Source of the DNA: Corallococcus silvisoli
GTDB taxonomy: Bacteria; Myxococcota; Myxococcia; Myxococcales; Myxococcaceae
Length of the DNA stretch: 64,000 nucleotides
Reading direction: 5' to 3'
Assembly (NCBI RefSeq): GCF_009909145.1
Contig: NZ_JAAAPJ010000010.1
Location: forward strand, 310,001 to 374,000
Shown here: in pieces, positions 1 through 9,774 of the stretch
How the letters are laid out: every line of letters starts with the position of its first letter
Position numbering within the stretch: the stretch's first letter is position 1
Position numbers and translations under genes: made by a program
Notes under the pieces: generated by a model
Told to the model about the DNA's origin: nothing
The model's input: only the letters and a program-made list of their open reading frames with translations
The model's database searches: none

Positions 1-1
1 G

Positions 2-352
2 GAGTCCACCGAGGCGTACGTGAAGCACCGGCTGAGGCTCGCCGGCTGCCCGCGCATGCCCTTCACGCCTGAGGCGCTGCTGGCGGTGCACGAGCACTCC
101 GGCGGTACGCCGCGCGTCATCAACACCCTGTGCGACAACGCCCTCTTCGAGGCGTTCCTCGCGCGCCAGGAGTCCATCGACGCGGCGTTGGTGCACCGCA
201 TCGGGACGAACCTGGGGCTCCAGGGCGGCTCGGCCGCCTCCCAGGCAGCCGAGCGGGCGAGCGCGCCCGCCACGTCGCTGCCCCGGACGGCGAACACGAA
301 AATCGACCTGGCGGAGATCGACCGCTACCTCGAGGGACTCGGTAAGCTCTAG
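2..352 (+). CDS. C-terminal part of a GspA/ExeA-like AAA ATPase (gene starts before the window)
   Basis: The open frame enters from the left edge, so only the last 116 or so residues are visible. They contain an HSGGTPRVINTLCDNAL stretch, the C-terminal signature of the AAA_22/ExeA-GspA ATPases (sensor-2 helix region), followed by a low-complexity Ala/Ser linker and a short charged tail ending in EGLGKL. In other bacteria these ATPases help place secretin or work with peptidoglycan-binding partners; here the Walker motifs lie outside the window, so the substrate cannot be judged. The stop codon is 4 nt upstream of the TTG proposed for the TamB-like gene, so the two may be co-transcribed. Confidence 0.7.
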   Translation, partial: ESTEAYVKHRLRLAGCPRMPFTPEALLAVHEHSGGTPRVINTLCDNALFEAFLARQESIDAALVHRIGTNLGLQGGSAASQAAERASAPATSLPRTANTKIDLAEIDRYLEGLGKL

Positions 353-356
353 CGGC

Positions 357-3300
357 TTGTCTCCCCCCGGCCGCAACGGTGCGCGCAAGGCGCTCTTGTG
401 GATGCTCCTCGTGGTGTCGGGGAGCATCCTGCTCTTGCGCCAGCCGTTCACCTGGGACGCCGCCTGCACGGCGGCGCGCAGGCACCTGCCGGACCTGCTG
501 GGCGTGGACGTGGGCATTGGCCGGTGCGAGTTGGATCCGCTCGGCTCGCGCGTGGTGCTGCACGGCGTGTCGGTGTTCGCGCCGGGAAGCGATACGCCGC
601 TGTTCGCCGCGGACGAAGCGGAGGTGGGGCTGGGCTTCCTGTCGCCCCTGTCCCGGCGCTTCATGCTGGGCCACGTGCGCGTGCGCCATCCGCGCGTGAC
701 GTTGGACCTGTCGCGGCCCTCCACGCGCCCGCCCTCCAAGGACGCGGCGTGCCCGCTCACGCCGCTGGCGCGCGTGGGCGTGGGGCGCATGGACATCACC
801 GGCGCGGAGGTGCGGCTGGCCCTTCCGGAGGGCCGGAGCGTGGAGGTGGAGAACCTCGACGTGGGGTGGGTGGAGCACTGGGGCGTGATGGAGCTGGAGG
901 TGGGCGCCCGGCAGGGGCTGGTGCGCCTGGGCGCGAGCGGCGGCGAGCTGACGCTGGGGCGGCTGGCCTTCACCGGCGCGTTGGATCCGGACGAGGGGCT
1001 GCTGGACGTGGAGCGCGCGGAGGTGGCGCTCGACGACATCACCGCCACGGTGTCCGGTCGCGTGGAGACGCTGTGCCACCCGGTGCTCGCGCTGGACGCG
1101 CAGGTGTTCCTGCCGCTGCGCACGCTGTCGCAGGCGAAGCTGCTGCCCAGGCCCGCCACCGGGCACCTGTGGACGCGGCTGTCCGTCACCGGGAAGCCCG
1201 CCGCGCTGGTGGTGGGCGCGGACCTGTCCGCGAGCAACCTGGCCTATGAGCGCTACGGTCCGCTGAGCCTCAACGCGCGCCTGTCGTACGCGGGGGACCG
1301 CGTGCGCGTGGAGTCGCTGGAGGCTCCCGTGGGCGCGGGCAAGGTGAAGCTCTCCGGCTCGCTCCAGCTCAAGCCGGACCTGCCGGTGGAGCTGTCGCTC
1401 CAGACGGAGGACGCGTCGTTCGGGCGCATCCTGGAGCGCGCGGGCGTGGCGGGCTCCTGGGTGGACTTCCCCGCGACCGCGACCGCGCACCTCACCGGGA
1501 CGCTGCTGCCCCGGCCGTCCCTGTCCGGGCCGTTGGATTTGCGCACCGGCCGCTTCGTGCTGGCGACGCGCGCGTTCGACGCGCCGGCGCGCGCGGGCAA
1601 GACGCTGCTGACCTTCGAGCGGGGCCGCGCGCAGACGGCGGTGAAGCTCCAGGGGGACCGCGTGTCCTTCACCCGCCTCACGGTGGAGTCCGGCCGCTCG
1701 CGCGTGCACGGCGAGGTGACGCTCTACTTCGACACCGCGCGCGGGCTGGACATCCAGGGCAACGGCGAGCTGGAGCTGTCGGACTTCGGCCACATCGCGG
1801 AGCTGCCGTGGTCCGGACGCGGCTCGGCGAACTACTCCATCGTGGGGCCGTATTCGGACGTGAAGGTGGACGCGAGCCTGTCCCTGCGCGACTTCGTCTT
1901 CTGGGGCTTCGGCCTGGGCGTGACGCAGGCGAAGCTGTCGTATTCGGACGGGCTGCTGTCGTTCCCGTCGCTCACCGGCCAGAAGGGGCGCACGCAGTAC
2001 TTCGGCAAGGCGGCGCTCACCTTCGCGCGCCTCTTGCACCTGCGCCTGGACGTGAACGTGCCCCAGGGCCGCACCGAGGACCTGGTGGACCTGGTGGCGG
2101 GCCTGAGTCCGTCCATCGCCGTCATCCAGGGCCAGTTCGGCGGCGCGGCGTCCGGGCGCGTGGAGATCGACAGCCCGCTGGAGAAGCTGGAGGGGCTGGT
2201 GGCCTTCGACTTGCGCGACACCACGTACCTGGGGCGCCGGCTGGGCGCGGGCTCCGCGCGGATGCGCTTCGTGGACGGCAAGGCGATGGTGCTGGAGCGC
2301 ACCGTGTTGGACGGCCGGCTGGGGCGCACCTGGGCGGAGGGCACCTTCACCTTCGCGGGCGGGCTGGACTACCGCTTCGGCGGCGAGAACCTGTCGCTGG
2401 GCGAGGCCGTGGGCCCCGAGACGGCGGAGGAGATGGGCATCCAGGGCACGCTGGCGCTCGCGGGGACGGTGGCGGGCACGGCGGACAAGCCCGACATCCA
2501 GGCCACGCTGAAGGGGCCGCGCATCACGTTCGCCTCGCGCGACCTGGGCGCCATGGACCTGGCGCTGCACCAGCAGGGCAAGGCGCTGCGAATCACCGGG
2601 CGGCCGTTCCGCGACGCTCAGGGCTCCCTGTCGATGACGGTGAAGGAGCCCTATCTCTTCGAGTCGACGCTCGACCTGATGCTGCCGGAGATCAAGCCGC
2701 TGCTGCCGCAGGTCCCGGTGCTGGCCGGCGTCACCGGCATGCTCGCGGGCCGCGTGACGCTCCAGGGCCCGCTGTTGCAGCCCGACGCGTACACGGTGGC
2801 GGCCACGGTGCGGGAGCTGTCGCTCGCGCGGGGGGACCTGCGCGGCCGGAACCAGGGCCCGCTCGTGCTGGTGTACGCCGGGGGACGGCTGGACGTGCAG
2901 CCCTTCCGCTTCAGCGGCGCGTCCGTGGACGTGACCCTGGGCGGCTGGGTGGGCAAGCGCGGGATGAACATGAGCCTGCGCGAGGGCCGCATGGACGTAC
3001 GCCTCCTGGAGCCGCTGTTGCCGGGCATGGAGCGCGTGGGCGGCCAGCTGCGCGTGGACGCGGAGGCCACCGGGACCCTGGATGCGCCCTCGGTGGTGGG
3101 CACCGCGGAGCTGTCCGACGTGCGGATGTCCATGCGCGACCTGCCGCTCACCGTGCGCGGCATGTCCGGCCGCCTGGAGATGACGGGCCAGCGCGTGCTC
3201 CTGGAGCACCTGCAGGCGCAGGTGAACGAGGGGCAGGTGTCCGCGCGCGGCGACATCCGGCTGGAGCGCTTCGTGCCCAAGCGGCTGGCGCTGACGCTGC

Positions 3301-4277
3301 AACTGGACGCGGTGCCGTACCGGATGACGGAGGACCTGCCGCTCACCGTGTCCGGCCTGCTGCAGGTGGTGGGTCCGCCCACCGGGCCCACCGTCACGGG
3401 GGGGCTGGACATCATCAAGCTGCGCTACCAGAAGCCGCTCGACATCGAATCGCTGCTCAAGACGATGCAGAAGAAGCCGCAGCTGGCGGTGGGCGGAGGG
3501 GGCGACCGGGCGAGGGACCCGTTCTTCACCTGGGACGTCAACGTGCACTTCGGCGACGTGCGCGTGGACAACAACCTGGCGAAGGCGCGGCTCTTGGGCG
3601 ACGTGCGGCTCACCGGCACGGACGTGAGGCCGGGGCTGCTGGGCCGCGTGGAGGCGGCGGAGGGCAGCCAGGCGTTCTTCCGCAACAACCTCTTCACCAT
3701 CGAGCAGGGGCAGCTGGAGTTCCGCGACGCGTCCGGCATCGACCCGGTCTTCGAGGTCCAGGCGCAGACGTCGGTGCGGGAGTTCGTGGTGAAGCTGCAC
3801 GCGTTCGGCCGGCCGGCCAACCCCCTCATCGTGCTGTCCTCGGAGCCGGTGCTCACGGAGGGTGACATCCTCTCGCTGCTCACACTGGGCGTGACGAGCG
3901 CGGACAAGGACACGGCGGCGTCGGCGAGCTACGGTCTGGCCGCGGAGGCCCTCTTCAACGTGTCGGGCCTGGACCGGCAGGTGCGCCGCTTCCTGCCCAG
4001 CAACCCTGTTCTCAGGGACTTGTCCCTGCAGATCGCCACCACCTACAACGACGCCACCCGGCAGGCGGAGCCCACCGCACAACTGGAGTCGAAGTTCCTC
4101 TCCGAGCAGCTTAAAATCGGCATGACCCAGCCGGTGAGTGGGCGTGGCACCCGGGCACGCGCCGAGTACCGCTTCGACGACCGACTTTCCGCACAGGCCC
4201 AGTGGGACAACGAGAACAGCCAGGCGTCGTTCGGAAACCTCGGGCTCGAGCTCAAGCTGGGCTGGGAGGTCGAATAA
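357..4277 (+). CDS. tamB: TamB-domain (AsmA-like) inter-membrane transport protein
   Basis: A 1306-residue protein with an N-terminal membrane anchor (about residues 12-27) and a long, low-charge, repeating beta-strand body that ends in the conserved TamB (DUF490) C-terminal domain. Proteins of this type form long grooved beta structures that span the periplasm and move phospholipid, or assist outer membrane protein insertion with an Omp85 partner. The next gene encodes such an Omp85 protein, which supports a functional pair. The start is uncertain: the TTG at 357 has no strong ribosome site, and the ATG at 402 would leave only a short anchor. Long frames on the opposite strand here are shadows caused by high GC. 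Confidence 0.85.
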   Translation: MSPPGRNGARKALLWMLLVVSGSILLLRQPFTWDAACTAARRHLPDLLGVDVGIGRCELDPLGSRVVLHGVSVFAPGSDTPLFAADEAEVGLGFLSPLSRRFMLGHVRVRHPRVTLDLSRPSTRPPSKDAACPLTPLARVGVGRMDITGAEVRLALPEGRSVEVENLDVGWVEHWGVMELEVGARQGLVRLGASGGELTLGRLAFTGALDPDEGLLDVERAEVALDDITATVSGRVETLCHPVLALDAQVFLPLRTLSQAKLLPRPATGHLWTRLSVTGKPAALVVGADLSASNLAYERYGPLSLNARLSYAGDRVRVESLEAPVGAGKVKLSGSLQLKPDLPVELSLQTEDASFGRILERAGVAGSWVDFPATATAHLTGTLLPRPSLSGPLDLRTGRFVLATRAFDAPARAGKTLLTFERGRAQTAVKLQGDRVSFTRLTVESGRSRVHGEVTLYFDTARGLDIQGNGELELSDFGHIAELPWSGRGSANYSIVGPYSDVKVDASLSLRDFVFWGFGLGVTQAKLSYSDGLLSFPSLTGQKGRTQYFGKAALTFARLLHLRLDVNVPQGRTEDLVDLVAGLSPSIAVIQGQFGGAASGRVEIDSPLEKLEGLVAFDLRDTTYLGRRLGAGSARMRFVDGKAMVLERTVLDGRLGRTWAEGTFTFAGGLDYRFGGENLSLGEAVGPETAEEMGIQGTLALAGTVAGTADKPDIQATLKGPRITFASRDLGAMDLALHQQGKALRITGRPFRDAQGSLSMTVKEPYLFESTLDLMLPEIKPLLPQVPVLAGVTGMLAGRVTLQGPLLQPDAYTVAATVRELSLARGDLRGRNQGPLVLVYAGGRLDVQPFRFSGASVDVTLGGWVGKRGMNMSLREGRMDVRLLEPLLPGMERVGGQLRVDAEATGTLDAPSVVGTAELSDVRMSMRDLPLTVRGMSGRLEMTGQRVLLEHLQAQVNEGQVSARGDIRLERFVPKRLALTLQLDAVPYRMTEDLPLTVSGLLQVVGPPTGPTVTGGLDIIKLRYQKPLDIESLLKTMQKKPQLAVGGGGDRARDPFFTWDVNVHFGDVRVDNNLAKARLLGDVRLTGTDVRPGLLGRVEAAEGSQAFFRNNLFTIEQGQLEFRDASGIDPVFEVQAQTSVREFVVKLHAFGRPANPLIVLSSEPVLTEGDILSLLTLGVTSADKDTAASASYGLAAEALFNVSGLDRQVRRFLPSNPVLRDLSLQIATTYNDATRQAEPTAQLESKFLSEQLKIGMTQPVSGRGTRARAEYRFDDRLSAQAQWDNENSQASFGNLGLELKLGWEVE

Positions 4278-7200
4278 CCGCGCTGACCGCGGTGCTGCTG
4301 CTCGTGTGCGCGTTTCCCGCGCTCGCGGCCCCCCGCGATGACGACGCCCCTGACGTGGTGGCGGTGGAGCTGCATCTCCCGGAGGGCAGGTCCACCGAGG
4401 GGTTGGCGGGGCTGGTCACGGTGCGCAAGGGCCAGGCGCTGACGCCCGGCGCGGTGCGCAAGTCCGTGGAGCAGCTGTTCGCCACGGGGCGGTTCGCGGA
4501 CGTGGTGGCCCTGACGCAGGACGTGCCCGGGGGCGTGCGGCTGGTGTTCCAGCTCACGCCGCTGCCGCTGTTGTCGCACGTCGCGGTGCGGGGCAACCAC
4601 GTGCTGACGTCCGGTGAGCTGCTGGAGGCGAGCGGCTTGTTGCAGGGCGGTCCGTTGGATCCCGAGGAGCTGGACACGGCGGCGGCCTCCGTGCGCGAGG
4701 CCTACCAGCGCAAGGGCTACGACGCCGTCGACATCCAGGTGGAGCAGCGGCCCGTGCCCGCGGGCGGCGTGGCGGTGACGCTGGTGGTGGAGGAGGGCAA
4801 GCCGACCCGCGTGCGGCAGGTGACGTTCTCTGGCAGTCCCGCGCTGCCCCTGCCGCGTCTGGTGGCGGCGCTGGGGATGAAGCCCGGCGAGGTCTTCGAC
4901 CGAGCGCGACTGGATGGCGGCCTGGAGCGGCTGCGGGCGCTGCTGCGCGAGGGTCAGCACTGGCAGGCCTGGGTGGGGACGCCCACCATTGTCGTCGAGG
5001 ACAGCGAGGCGTCCGTGGCGGTGCCGGTGGCGGCGGGGCCCGCGTTCCACCTGCGCTTCACGGGCAACCACCGCTTCCCGGACGCGGTGCTGGCGCGCGT
5101 GGTGGCCTACGACGGCGAGGAGGCGATGGACGAGGCCGTGGCGGCGCGGCTCGCTCGGCGGCTGGAGGCCTTCTACCGGCGGCGGGGCTTTCATGACGCG
5201 CGCGTGCGGGCCTCCGAAGCCGTGCGGCCGGACGGCGACGCGGCCGTGCTGGGCTTCCAGGTGGACGAGGGCGCCCTGCTGCGCGTGACGGACGTGCGCT
5301 TCCACGGCAACGCGGCGCTGTCGTCAGGCGCGCTGCGCTCCATGCTGACCAATCAGGTGGCGGTGCTGGAGACGTGGCCGGAGCTGGACCTGCCCATGCG
5401 CGAGGACCCGCTGGAGACGGAGGGCCGCGAGCGGCGCCAGGCCATGGGGGCGGTGCCGCCGCCGGATCCCTCCACGGTCTACGTGGAGGACGCGTGGCTT
5501 GACGCGGCGGACGCGATGACCGCGACCTACCGGGAGCAGGGCTTCGCCTCCGCGCAGGTCACCTTCCGGGGCCTCACGGTGGACGCCATCCACCACACGG
5601 CCGAGGCGGACTTCGACGTGGAGGAGGGCCCCCGGGCGCTGATGCGCGCGCCGCGCTTCGAGGGCATGCCCCCGGAGGTGGACCCCACGTGGGTGAAGCT
5701 GCTGCTCCCCGTGGGACAGCCGCTGAGCTTCGAGCGGGTGGAGCAAGCGCAGGCCTCGCTGGAGCGGGGGCTGGGCCGGGAGGGCTTCCTCTTCGCGCGC
5801 GTGAGCAACGCGGTGTCGGTGGATGGAGAGGGCACGGCCGCGCAGGTGGTGTTCCGCGTGGACGCGGGGCCGCGCGTGCGCGTGGGGCAGGTGCTGCTCC
5901 AGGGGCTGACGCGCACGGATCCGGACGTGGTGCTGGCGCTGCTGGGCCTGAAGCCCGGCGCGCCGCTGTCGGTGGAGGGCCTGGCGGAAGCGCAGCGCCG
6001 GCTGTCGCGGCTGGGCCTGTTCCGCCAGGCGGAGGTGTCGCTGGCGGACCCCAACCGGCGCGAGGCGTCCAAGGACGTGCTGGTGACGGTGCAGGAGCGC
6101 CCGCGCATCGACGGCGAGGTGTCCGGCGGCTACTTCCTGGTGGACGGTCCGCGCATCACGCTGGACACGGCATGGCGCAACCTGGATGGCCGGGGGCTGA
6201 ACCTGCTGGCGCGTGGCAAGGTGAACTACGCGGGCGCGAGCGCGGAGGCCCTGTCGTCGTCGCGCCAGCCAGCCGGGTGCTCCACCGGAGAGCTGTCGGG
6301 AGAGGCGTGCGAGTCCGACCTGGAGGGCCTCAGCGGCCTGGGCGGGCGCGGCAACCTGGCGCTGTCACAGCCGCGCCTGTCCTTCCTCGCGCCCCAGGAG
6401 ATTGGCGCGCGGCTGGACCTCATTGGCGAGCGCGCGCACCGGCCCTCGTACCTGTCCACGCGGTTCGCCGCGGTGGCGGGCGTGGACTGGGCGCTGGCGT
6501 CGTGGGTGAACGTGTCGCTCCAGTACGAACTGGAGAACAACCGGCTGCGCTCGCGCGCGGGCGTGCTGGAGCTGGTGAACCGCGCGGACCAGGAGCGCCT
6601 GCGCTATCCGTACGGCGACTTCGCGCTGCACTCGCTGCGGCCGTCGATGACGCTGGACTTCCGCGACGACCCGGCGAATCCGCGGCGGGGCATGGTGCTC
6701 AGCACCAGCGTGGAGTTCATGCGCGGCATCCGCGTGCGCCCCACGGACGTCGCGGGCAGCCGCGTGCCGGAGTTCCCCATCGACGGGGTGAAGCTGTCGG
6801 GCAGCGTGAGCGCGTACGCGCCGCTGGGCCGCCGCGCGAGCGTGGCGGTGAGCGCGCGGGCGGGCACCATCGTGCCCCTGACGCAGGGGTCGCAGAACAT
6901 CGGCTCCAAGCTCTTCTACCTGGGCGGTTCGTCCAGCCTCCGGGGCTTCCGCGAGGACGGCGTGCTGCCGCAGGACGTGCGCGAGGGGCTGCACCAGCGG
7001 CTGGCCGCGTGCCGCGCGGTCATCACGCCCGCGGGGTGCCCGGACGACCTGAAGGCGGTGCTCGCCGGGCAGGTGCCCGCGAGCCAGGGCGGCGAGCTCT
7101 ACACGCTGGGCAAGGCGGAGCTGCGCGTCCCGGCGGTGGCGGCGGTGGACCTGGGCCTGTTCTTCGAGGTGGGCAACCTGTGGCAGGACCGGACGCTCTT

Positions 7201-7354
7201 CGACCTGGGCGTGCTGCGCTATACGGCGGGAGTGGGGCTGCGCTACGTGACGCCCGTCGGTCCGCTCGCCTTCGACGTGGGCTTCAACCTGGACCGCGAC
7301 GAGGCCCTCAACGAGGCGCCCACGCAGTTCCACTTCAGCATCGGGACGTTCTGA
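4202..7354 (+). CDS. Omp85-family outer membrane barrel with POTRA domains (TamA/BamA-like)
   Basis: About 1050 residues. The N-terminus is an export signal (TAVLLLVCAFPALA), followed by several POTRA-like repeats (for example around residues 45-120, 120-200 and 205-290, with further copies up to about 630). The last 400 residues are a beta-barrel of the bacterial surface antigen family and end in the terminal Phe (FSIGTF) typical of outer membrane proteins. It probably assembles outer membrane proteins or pairs with the TamB-domain protein encoded just before it. Only two in-frame starts fit: GTG 4202, which overlaps the upstream gene by 76 nt and gives a basic n-region, or GTG 4292, which gives a very short signal. 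I prefer 4202. A Cys-containing insert (CSTGELSGEACESDLE) near residue 695 is unusual. Confidence 0.88.
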   Translation: MGQREQPGVVRKPRARAQAGLGGRITALTAVLLLVCAFPALAAPRDDDAPDVVAVELHLPEGRSTEGLAGLVTVRKGQALTPGAVRKSVEQLFATGRFADVVALTQDVPGGVRLVFQLTPLPLLSHVAVRGNHVLTSGELLEASGLLQGGPLDPEELDTAAASVREAYQRKGYDAVDIQVEQRPVPAGGVAVTLVVEEGKPTRVRQVTFSGSPALPLPRLVAALGMKPGEVFDRARLDGGLERLRALLREGQHWQAWVGTPTIVVEDSEASVAVPVAAGPAFHLRFTGNHRFPDAVLARVVAYDGEEAMDEAVAARLARRLEAFYRRRGFHDARVRASEAVRPDGDAAVLGFQVDEGALLRVTDVRFHGNAALSSGALRSMLTNQVAVLETWPELDLPMREDPLETEGRERRQAMGAVPPPDPSTVYVEDAWLDAADAMTATYREQGFASAQVTFRGLTVDAIHHTAEADFDVEEGPRALMRAPRFEGMPPEVDPTWVKLLLPVGQPLSFERVEQAQASLERGLGREGFLFARVSNAVSVDGEGTAAQVVFRVDAGPRVRVGQVLLQGLTRTDPDVVLALLGLKPGAPLSVEGLAEAQRRLSRLGLFRQAEVSLADPNRREASKDVLVTVQERPRIDGEVSGGYFLVDGPRITLDTAWRNLDGRGLNLLARGKVNYAGASAEALSSSRQPAGCSTGELSGEACESDLEGLSGLGGRGNLALSQPRLSFLAPQEIGARLDLIGERAHRPSYLSTRFAAVAGVDWALASWVNVSLQYELENNRLRSRAGVLELVNRADQERLRYPYGDFALHSLRPSMTLDFRDDPANPRRGMVLSTSVEFMRGIRVRPTDVAGSRVPEFPIDGVKLSGSVSAYAPLGRRASVAVSARAGTIVPLTQGSQNIGSKLFYLGGSSSLRGFREDGVLPQDVREGLHQRLAACRAVITPAGCPDDLKAVLAGQVPASQGGELYTLGKAELRVPAVAAVDLGLFFEVGNLWQDRTLFDLGVLRYTAGVGLRYVTPVGPLAFDVGFNLDRDEALNEAPTQFHFSIGTF

Positions 7355-7368
7355 CCGGAGGCCTGCGC

Positions 7369-7899
7369 TTGCGACCCGACCGTCCGCGCCGTGGAAGCCC
7401 TGGAGGGTGGGCCCTGCTGGGCCTGCTGCTGCTCGCGTGTCAGCACGGGCCGGACGCGGACGCGAAGCCTCCGCGCCCCGCGTGGATGCCTCCGGAGGGG
7501 AGCTGTCCTCGCGGCGCGCGGCTCCAGATGGAGCGATTGGGGCTGAAGGTGGGGGACCGCATCCCCGTCATCGTGGACAGCATCCAGGACCATCCGGGAC
7601 CGGCCCGTTACAACTACAGCTTCGTCATCGCGCTGCCGCAGGCGGAAGGGGAGACGAAGCTGCCGGGGGCGCGCATCGGCGGGCGGCTCTACGTGACGAA
7701 GCACCGCGTGTTCGGCCGGTACGATCGCATCTTCACGCCCGAGAGCGGCGCCACGTCGGTGCCGTTCTGTGGCGTGCTGCTGGACTCGCGGTGGGACCGG
7801 GATGGGGAGGGACTCATCGCGTACCCCAGCCCGATGAAGGGCTTCTCCGTGGTGCAGGACAACACCGGCGTCATCCAGGTAGTGGACGCCTACCCGTGA
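7369..7899 (+). CDS. Predicted lipoprotein of unknown function
   Basis: A 176-residue protein starting at TTG 7369, behind a GGAG ribosome site at 7357-7360. The N-terminus is basic, then hydrophobic, and ends in a lipobox (LLAC) with the modified Cys at about residue 23. The rest is a single compact domain with a conserved-looking core (FGRYDRIFTPESGA; LDSRWDRDGEGLIAYP). I do not recognise the family. It follows the Omp85 gene by 14 nt and probably belongs to the same transcript, so an accessory role at the outer membrane is possible. Confidence 0.7.
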   Translation: MRPDRPRRGSPGGWALLGLLLLACQHGPDADAKPPRPAWMPPEGSCPRGARLQMERLGLKVGDRIPVIVDSIQDHPGPARYNYSFVIALPQAEGETKLPGARIGGRLYVTKHRVFGRYDRIFTPESGATSVPFCGVLLDSRWDRDGEGLIAYPSPMKGFSVVQDNTGVIQVVDAYP

Positions 7900-7918
7900 G
7901 GCCCGGGGCCGCGGGGGC

Positions 7919-9022
7919 TCAGTCGATCTTGAGCGAATAGCCCAGCTGGGTGCTGCTCAAGAGGTCGACGACGCTCAGCTCGAAGGTGTAGGTGCCCGAG
8001 CTCGTGGGGGTGCCGTAGAGGATGCCCTGTTGGGTGTCCAGGATGAGGCCCGGAGGCAGCTCCCCCTTCTTCACGCTCCAGGTGAACGAGCCGGTGCCGC
8101 CGGTCCACTTGAACGCATAGCTGTAGTCGGTGTCCACGCGGCCGTCCGGCACCGCGCGCGACAGCAGCTTGACGAACCCGGTGGCGTCCACCGTGGTGAG
8201 CGTGAGCTGGCGGGTGCGGCTCTGCGGCGGCACCTGGCTGTCCGTGACCTCCACCGTGAAGGTCTGCGTGCCCTGCTGCGTCGTCGTGCCGGTGACGCTG
8301 CCGTCCGAGGCCAGGGAGACGCCCGCGGGCAGCGACTGCCCCTCGACGAGGCTGAAGAAGTACGGCGCCTGTCCCCCCGTGGCGGAGAGGCGCTCCGCGT
8401 AGGGCTTCTTCTGGGGAATGTCCGCGAGCGGCGCCGGGCCGGCGAGGCGCAGCACGGGCCGCACGCGCAGCAGCAGGTTGCCACTGGCGCGCTTCATCGG
8501 CGTGCCCTGGTCGGTCACCTCCACGGGAAGGAACGCATCCCCCGCGCGAGTGGGCGTGCCGGTGATTTGGCCGTCCGTGCTCAGCGCGAAGCCCGCGGGA
8601 AGCTGACCGGTGGTGTTGAACGTGTACGGGGGCGTTCCGCCACGGGCCTGGAGCTGCGCCACGTAGGGGATCGTCTCGATGCCCTCCACCAGGATGTTGG
8701 ACTCCAGCGCGAGCGCGGAGGGCCCCGCGTCCGGGGTGCCCGCATCCGTGCCGCCGTCGTCCACCGCGCCCGCGTCCTCGGCGCTCGCGTCCGTGCCGCT
8801 GTCCGCGCCCGCATCCTGCGTCTCCGCGGGTTCGGACTTGTCGCAAGGACCGCCCTCGCCACAGGTCGGCAGGCAGCGGTTCTCCGATGCCAGGCACTTG
8901 CTGCCGGAAGGACAGCCTCCGGCCGCGTCACACGCGGCGAAGCGCGACAGGTCCGGTGCGAACGTGCAGGCGCCCATCGTGAGCAGGGCGGCGCCCATCA
9001 GCGCGGTCAGCGCTCTTCTCAT
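7919..9022 (-). CDS. Lipoprotein with putative Ig-like (cadherin/He_PIG type) repeats
   Basis: A 367-residue lipoprotein: the signal ends in TMGAC, a Cys-rich segment follows (CDAAGGCPSGSKC...CLPTCGEGGPC, about residues 34-65), then an Asp/Ala/Gly-rich linker and three Ig-fold repeats of about 85-90 residues. Each repeat carries the G(G/T)xPPY...LPxG(F/V/L)xL...G.ItGTPT pattern of putative Ig domains. It is likely anchored on the outer membrane or cell surface. Its ATG overlaps the stop of the preceding operon gene by 4 bp (ATGA), so it is translationally coupled as the last gene of the caspase operon. A binding partner cannot be read from the sequence. Confidence 0.8.
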   Translation of the reverse strand: MRRALTALMGAALLTMGACTFAPDLSRFAACDAAGGCPSGSKCLASENRCLPTCGEGGPCDKSEPAETQDAGADSGTDASAEDAGAVDDGGTDAGTPDAGPSALALESNILVEGIETIPYVAQLQARGGTPPYTFNTTGQLPAGFALSTDGQITGTPTRAGDAFLPVEVTDQGTPMKRASGNLLLRVRPVLRLAGPAPLADIPQKKPYAERLSATGGQAPYFFSLVEGQSLPAGVSLASDGSVTGTTTQQGTQTFTVEVTDSQVPPQSRTRQLTLTTVDATGFVKLLSRAVPDGRVDTDYSYAFKWTGGTGSFTWSVKKGELPPGLILDTQQGILYGTPTSSGTYTFELSVVDLLSSTQLGYSLKID

Positions 9023-9774
9023 GGCAGCTCCCAGATGAAGGACACCGCGCCGCCCAGACCGAGCAGCGCGCCCACGCCCAGCAGCACGTTGGACGTTCGC
9101 GCCTGACGGCGCCCGGCGCCGAGCCGTGAGGAGAAGCACTCCTCGAAGGTCTCCCCGGCCGCGGCGCACTCGCCCCCATGCCTCGACACCTTCGACTCCG
9201 TGCTCCGGGCCGCGAGTCCGAAGCCCACGCCCGCCGCGAGCGCCACGCCGCCCGCGCCCAGGAGCACCTTCGGCAGCACGCGCGAGCCCCGCGGTTCGCG
9301 CACCACTCGCGCCGTCCCCAGCGGGGCCCAGACCTGCTGGAGCGCCTGGCGCGCCCGCGCATCCGCTTCGCCCGGCGTCGTGGCGGGGGCCTCGAACTGC
9401 GCGCGCGTCTCCGTGCCGCGTGAGTCCGTCACCGTGAGCGCGACGCTGCGGATGCCTCCCACGCCCAGCGCCACGCCCCGCACGAGCCTGCGCGCGCTCA
9501 ACGCCGTGGCTTGCGCGCTCCGGCACTCCGCGTTGCCACACGCGGCCAGTGCCTCGCCAGAGCCGCGCAACCGCTCCAGCGTGTCCTCGCGGGACTCCAG
9601 GCACGCGTCGGGGAGGGCGGCCACCGCGCGCCGCGTGGCGTCCTCCAGCGCGCGGGCCTCCGTGGAGGGCAGGGCCAGCCGCTCGAAGGGCACGAGCATC
9701 ACGCGCGTGTCCGCGTCGCAGGGCGCGGCGCCTGACAGCGTCATCAGCAGCAGGGACGTGGCGGTCAGGCTCAT
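9019..9774 (-). CDS. Exported membrane protein of unknown function in the caspase-like operon
   Basis: A 251-residue protein with an N-terminal export signal. A periplasmic domain of about 130 residues (with Cys22, Cys56, Cys77 and Cys82) resembles the nucleotide-independent TolB-N/CsgG-like fold seen in other myxobacterial exported proteins (VMLVPFERLALPSTEARALEDATRRAV); this resemblance is tentative. Two C-terminal hydrophobic segments (about 167-190 and 228-248) could insert in a membrane. It overlaps the neighbouring genes by 4 bp on both sides, so it is the middle gene of a tightly coupled three-gene operon. It probably works with the protease and the Ig lipoprotein. Confidence 0.7.
   Translation of the reverse strand: MSLTATSLLLMTLSGAAPCDADTRVMLVPFERLALPSTEARALEDATRRAVAALPDACLESREDTLERLRGSGEALAACGNAECRSAQATALSARRLVRGVALGVGGIRSVALTVTDSRGTETRAQFEAPATTPGEADARARQALQQVWAPLGTARVVREPRGSRVLPKVLLGAGGVALAAGVGFGLAARSTESKVSRHGGECAAAGETFEECFSSRLGAGRRQARTSNVLLGVGALLGLGGAVSFIWELP

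Noticed and set aside
120..4082. A 1320-codon open frame on the minus strand across the TamB-like gene
   Set aside because: Rich in Arg/His/Gln with no domain or start signal; it is the codon-phase shadow of the TamB-like gene in very GC-rich DNA.
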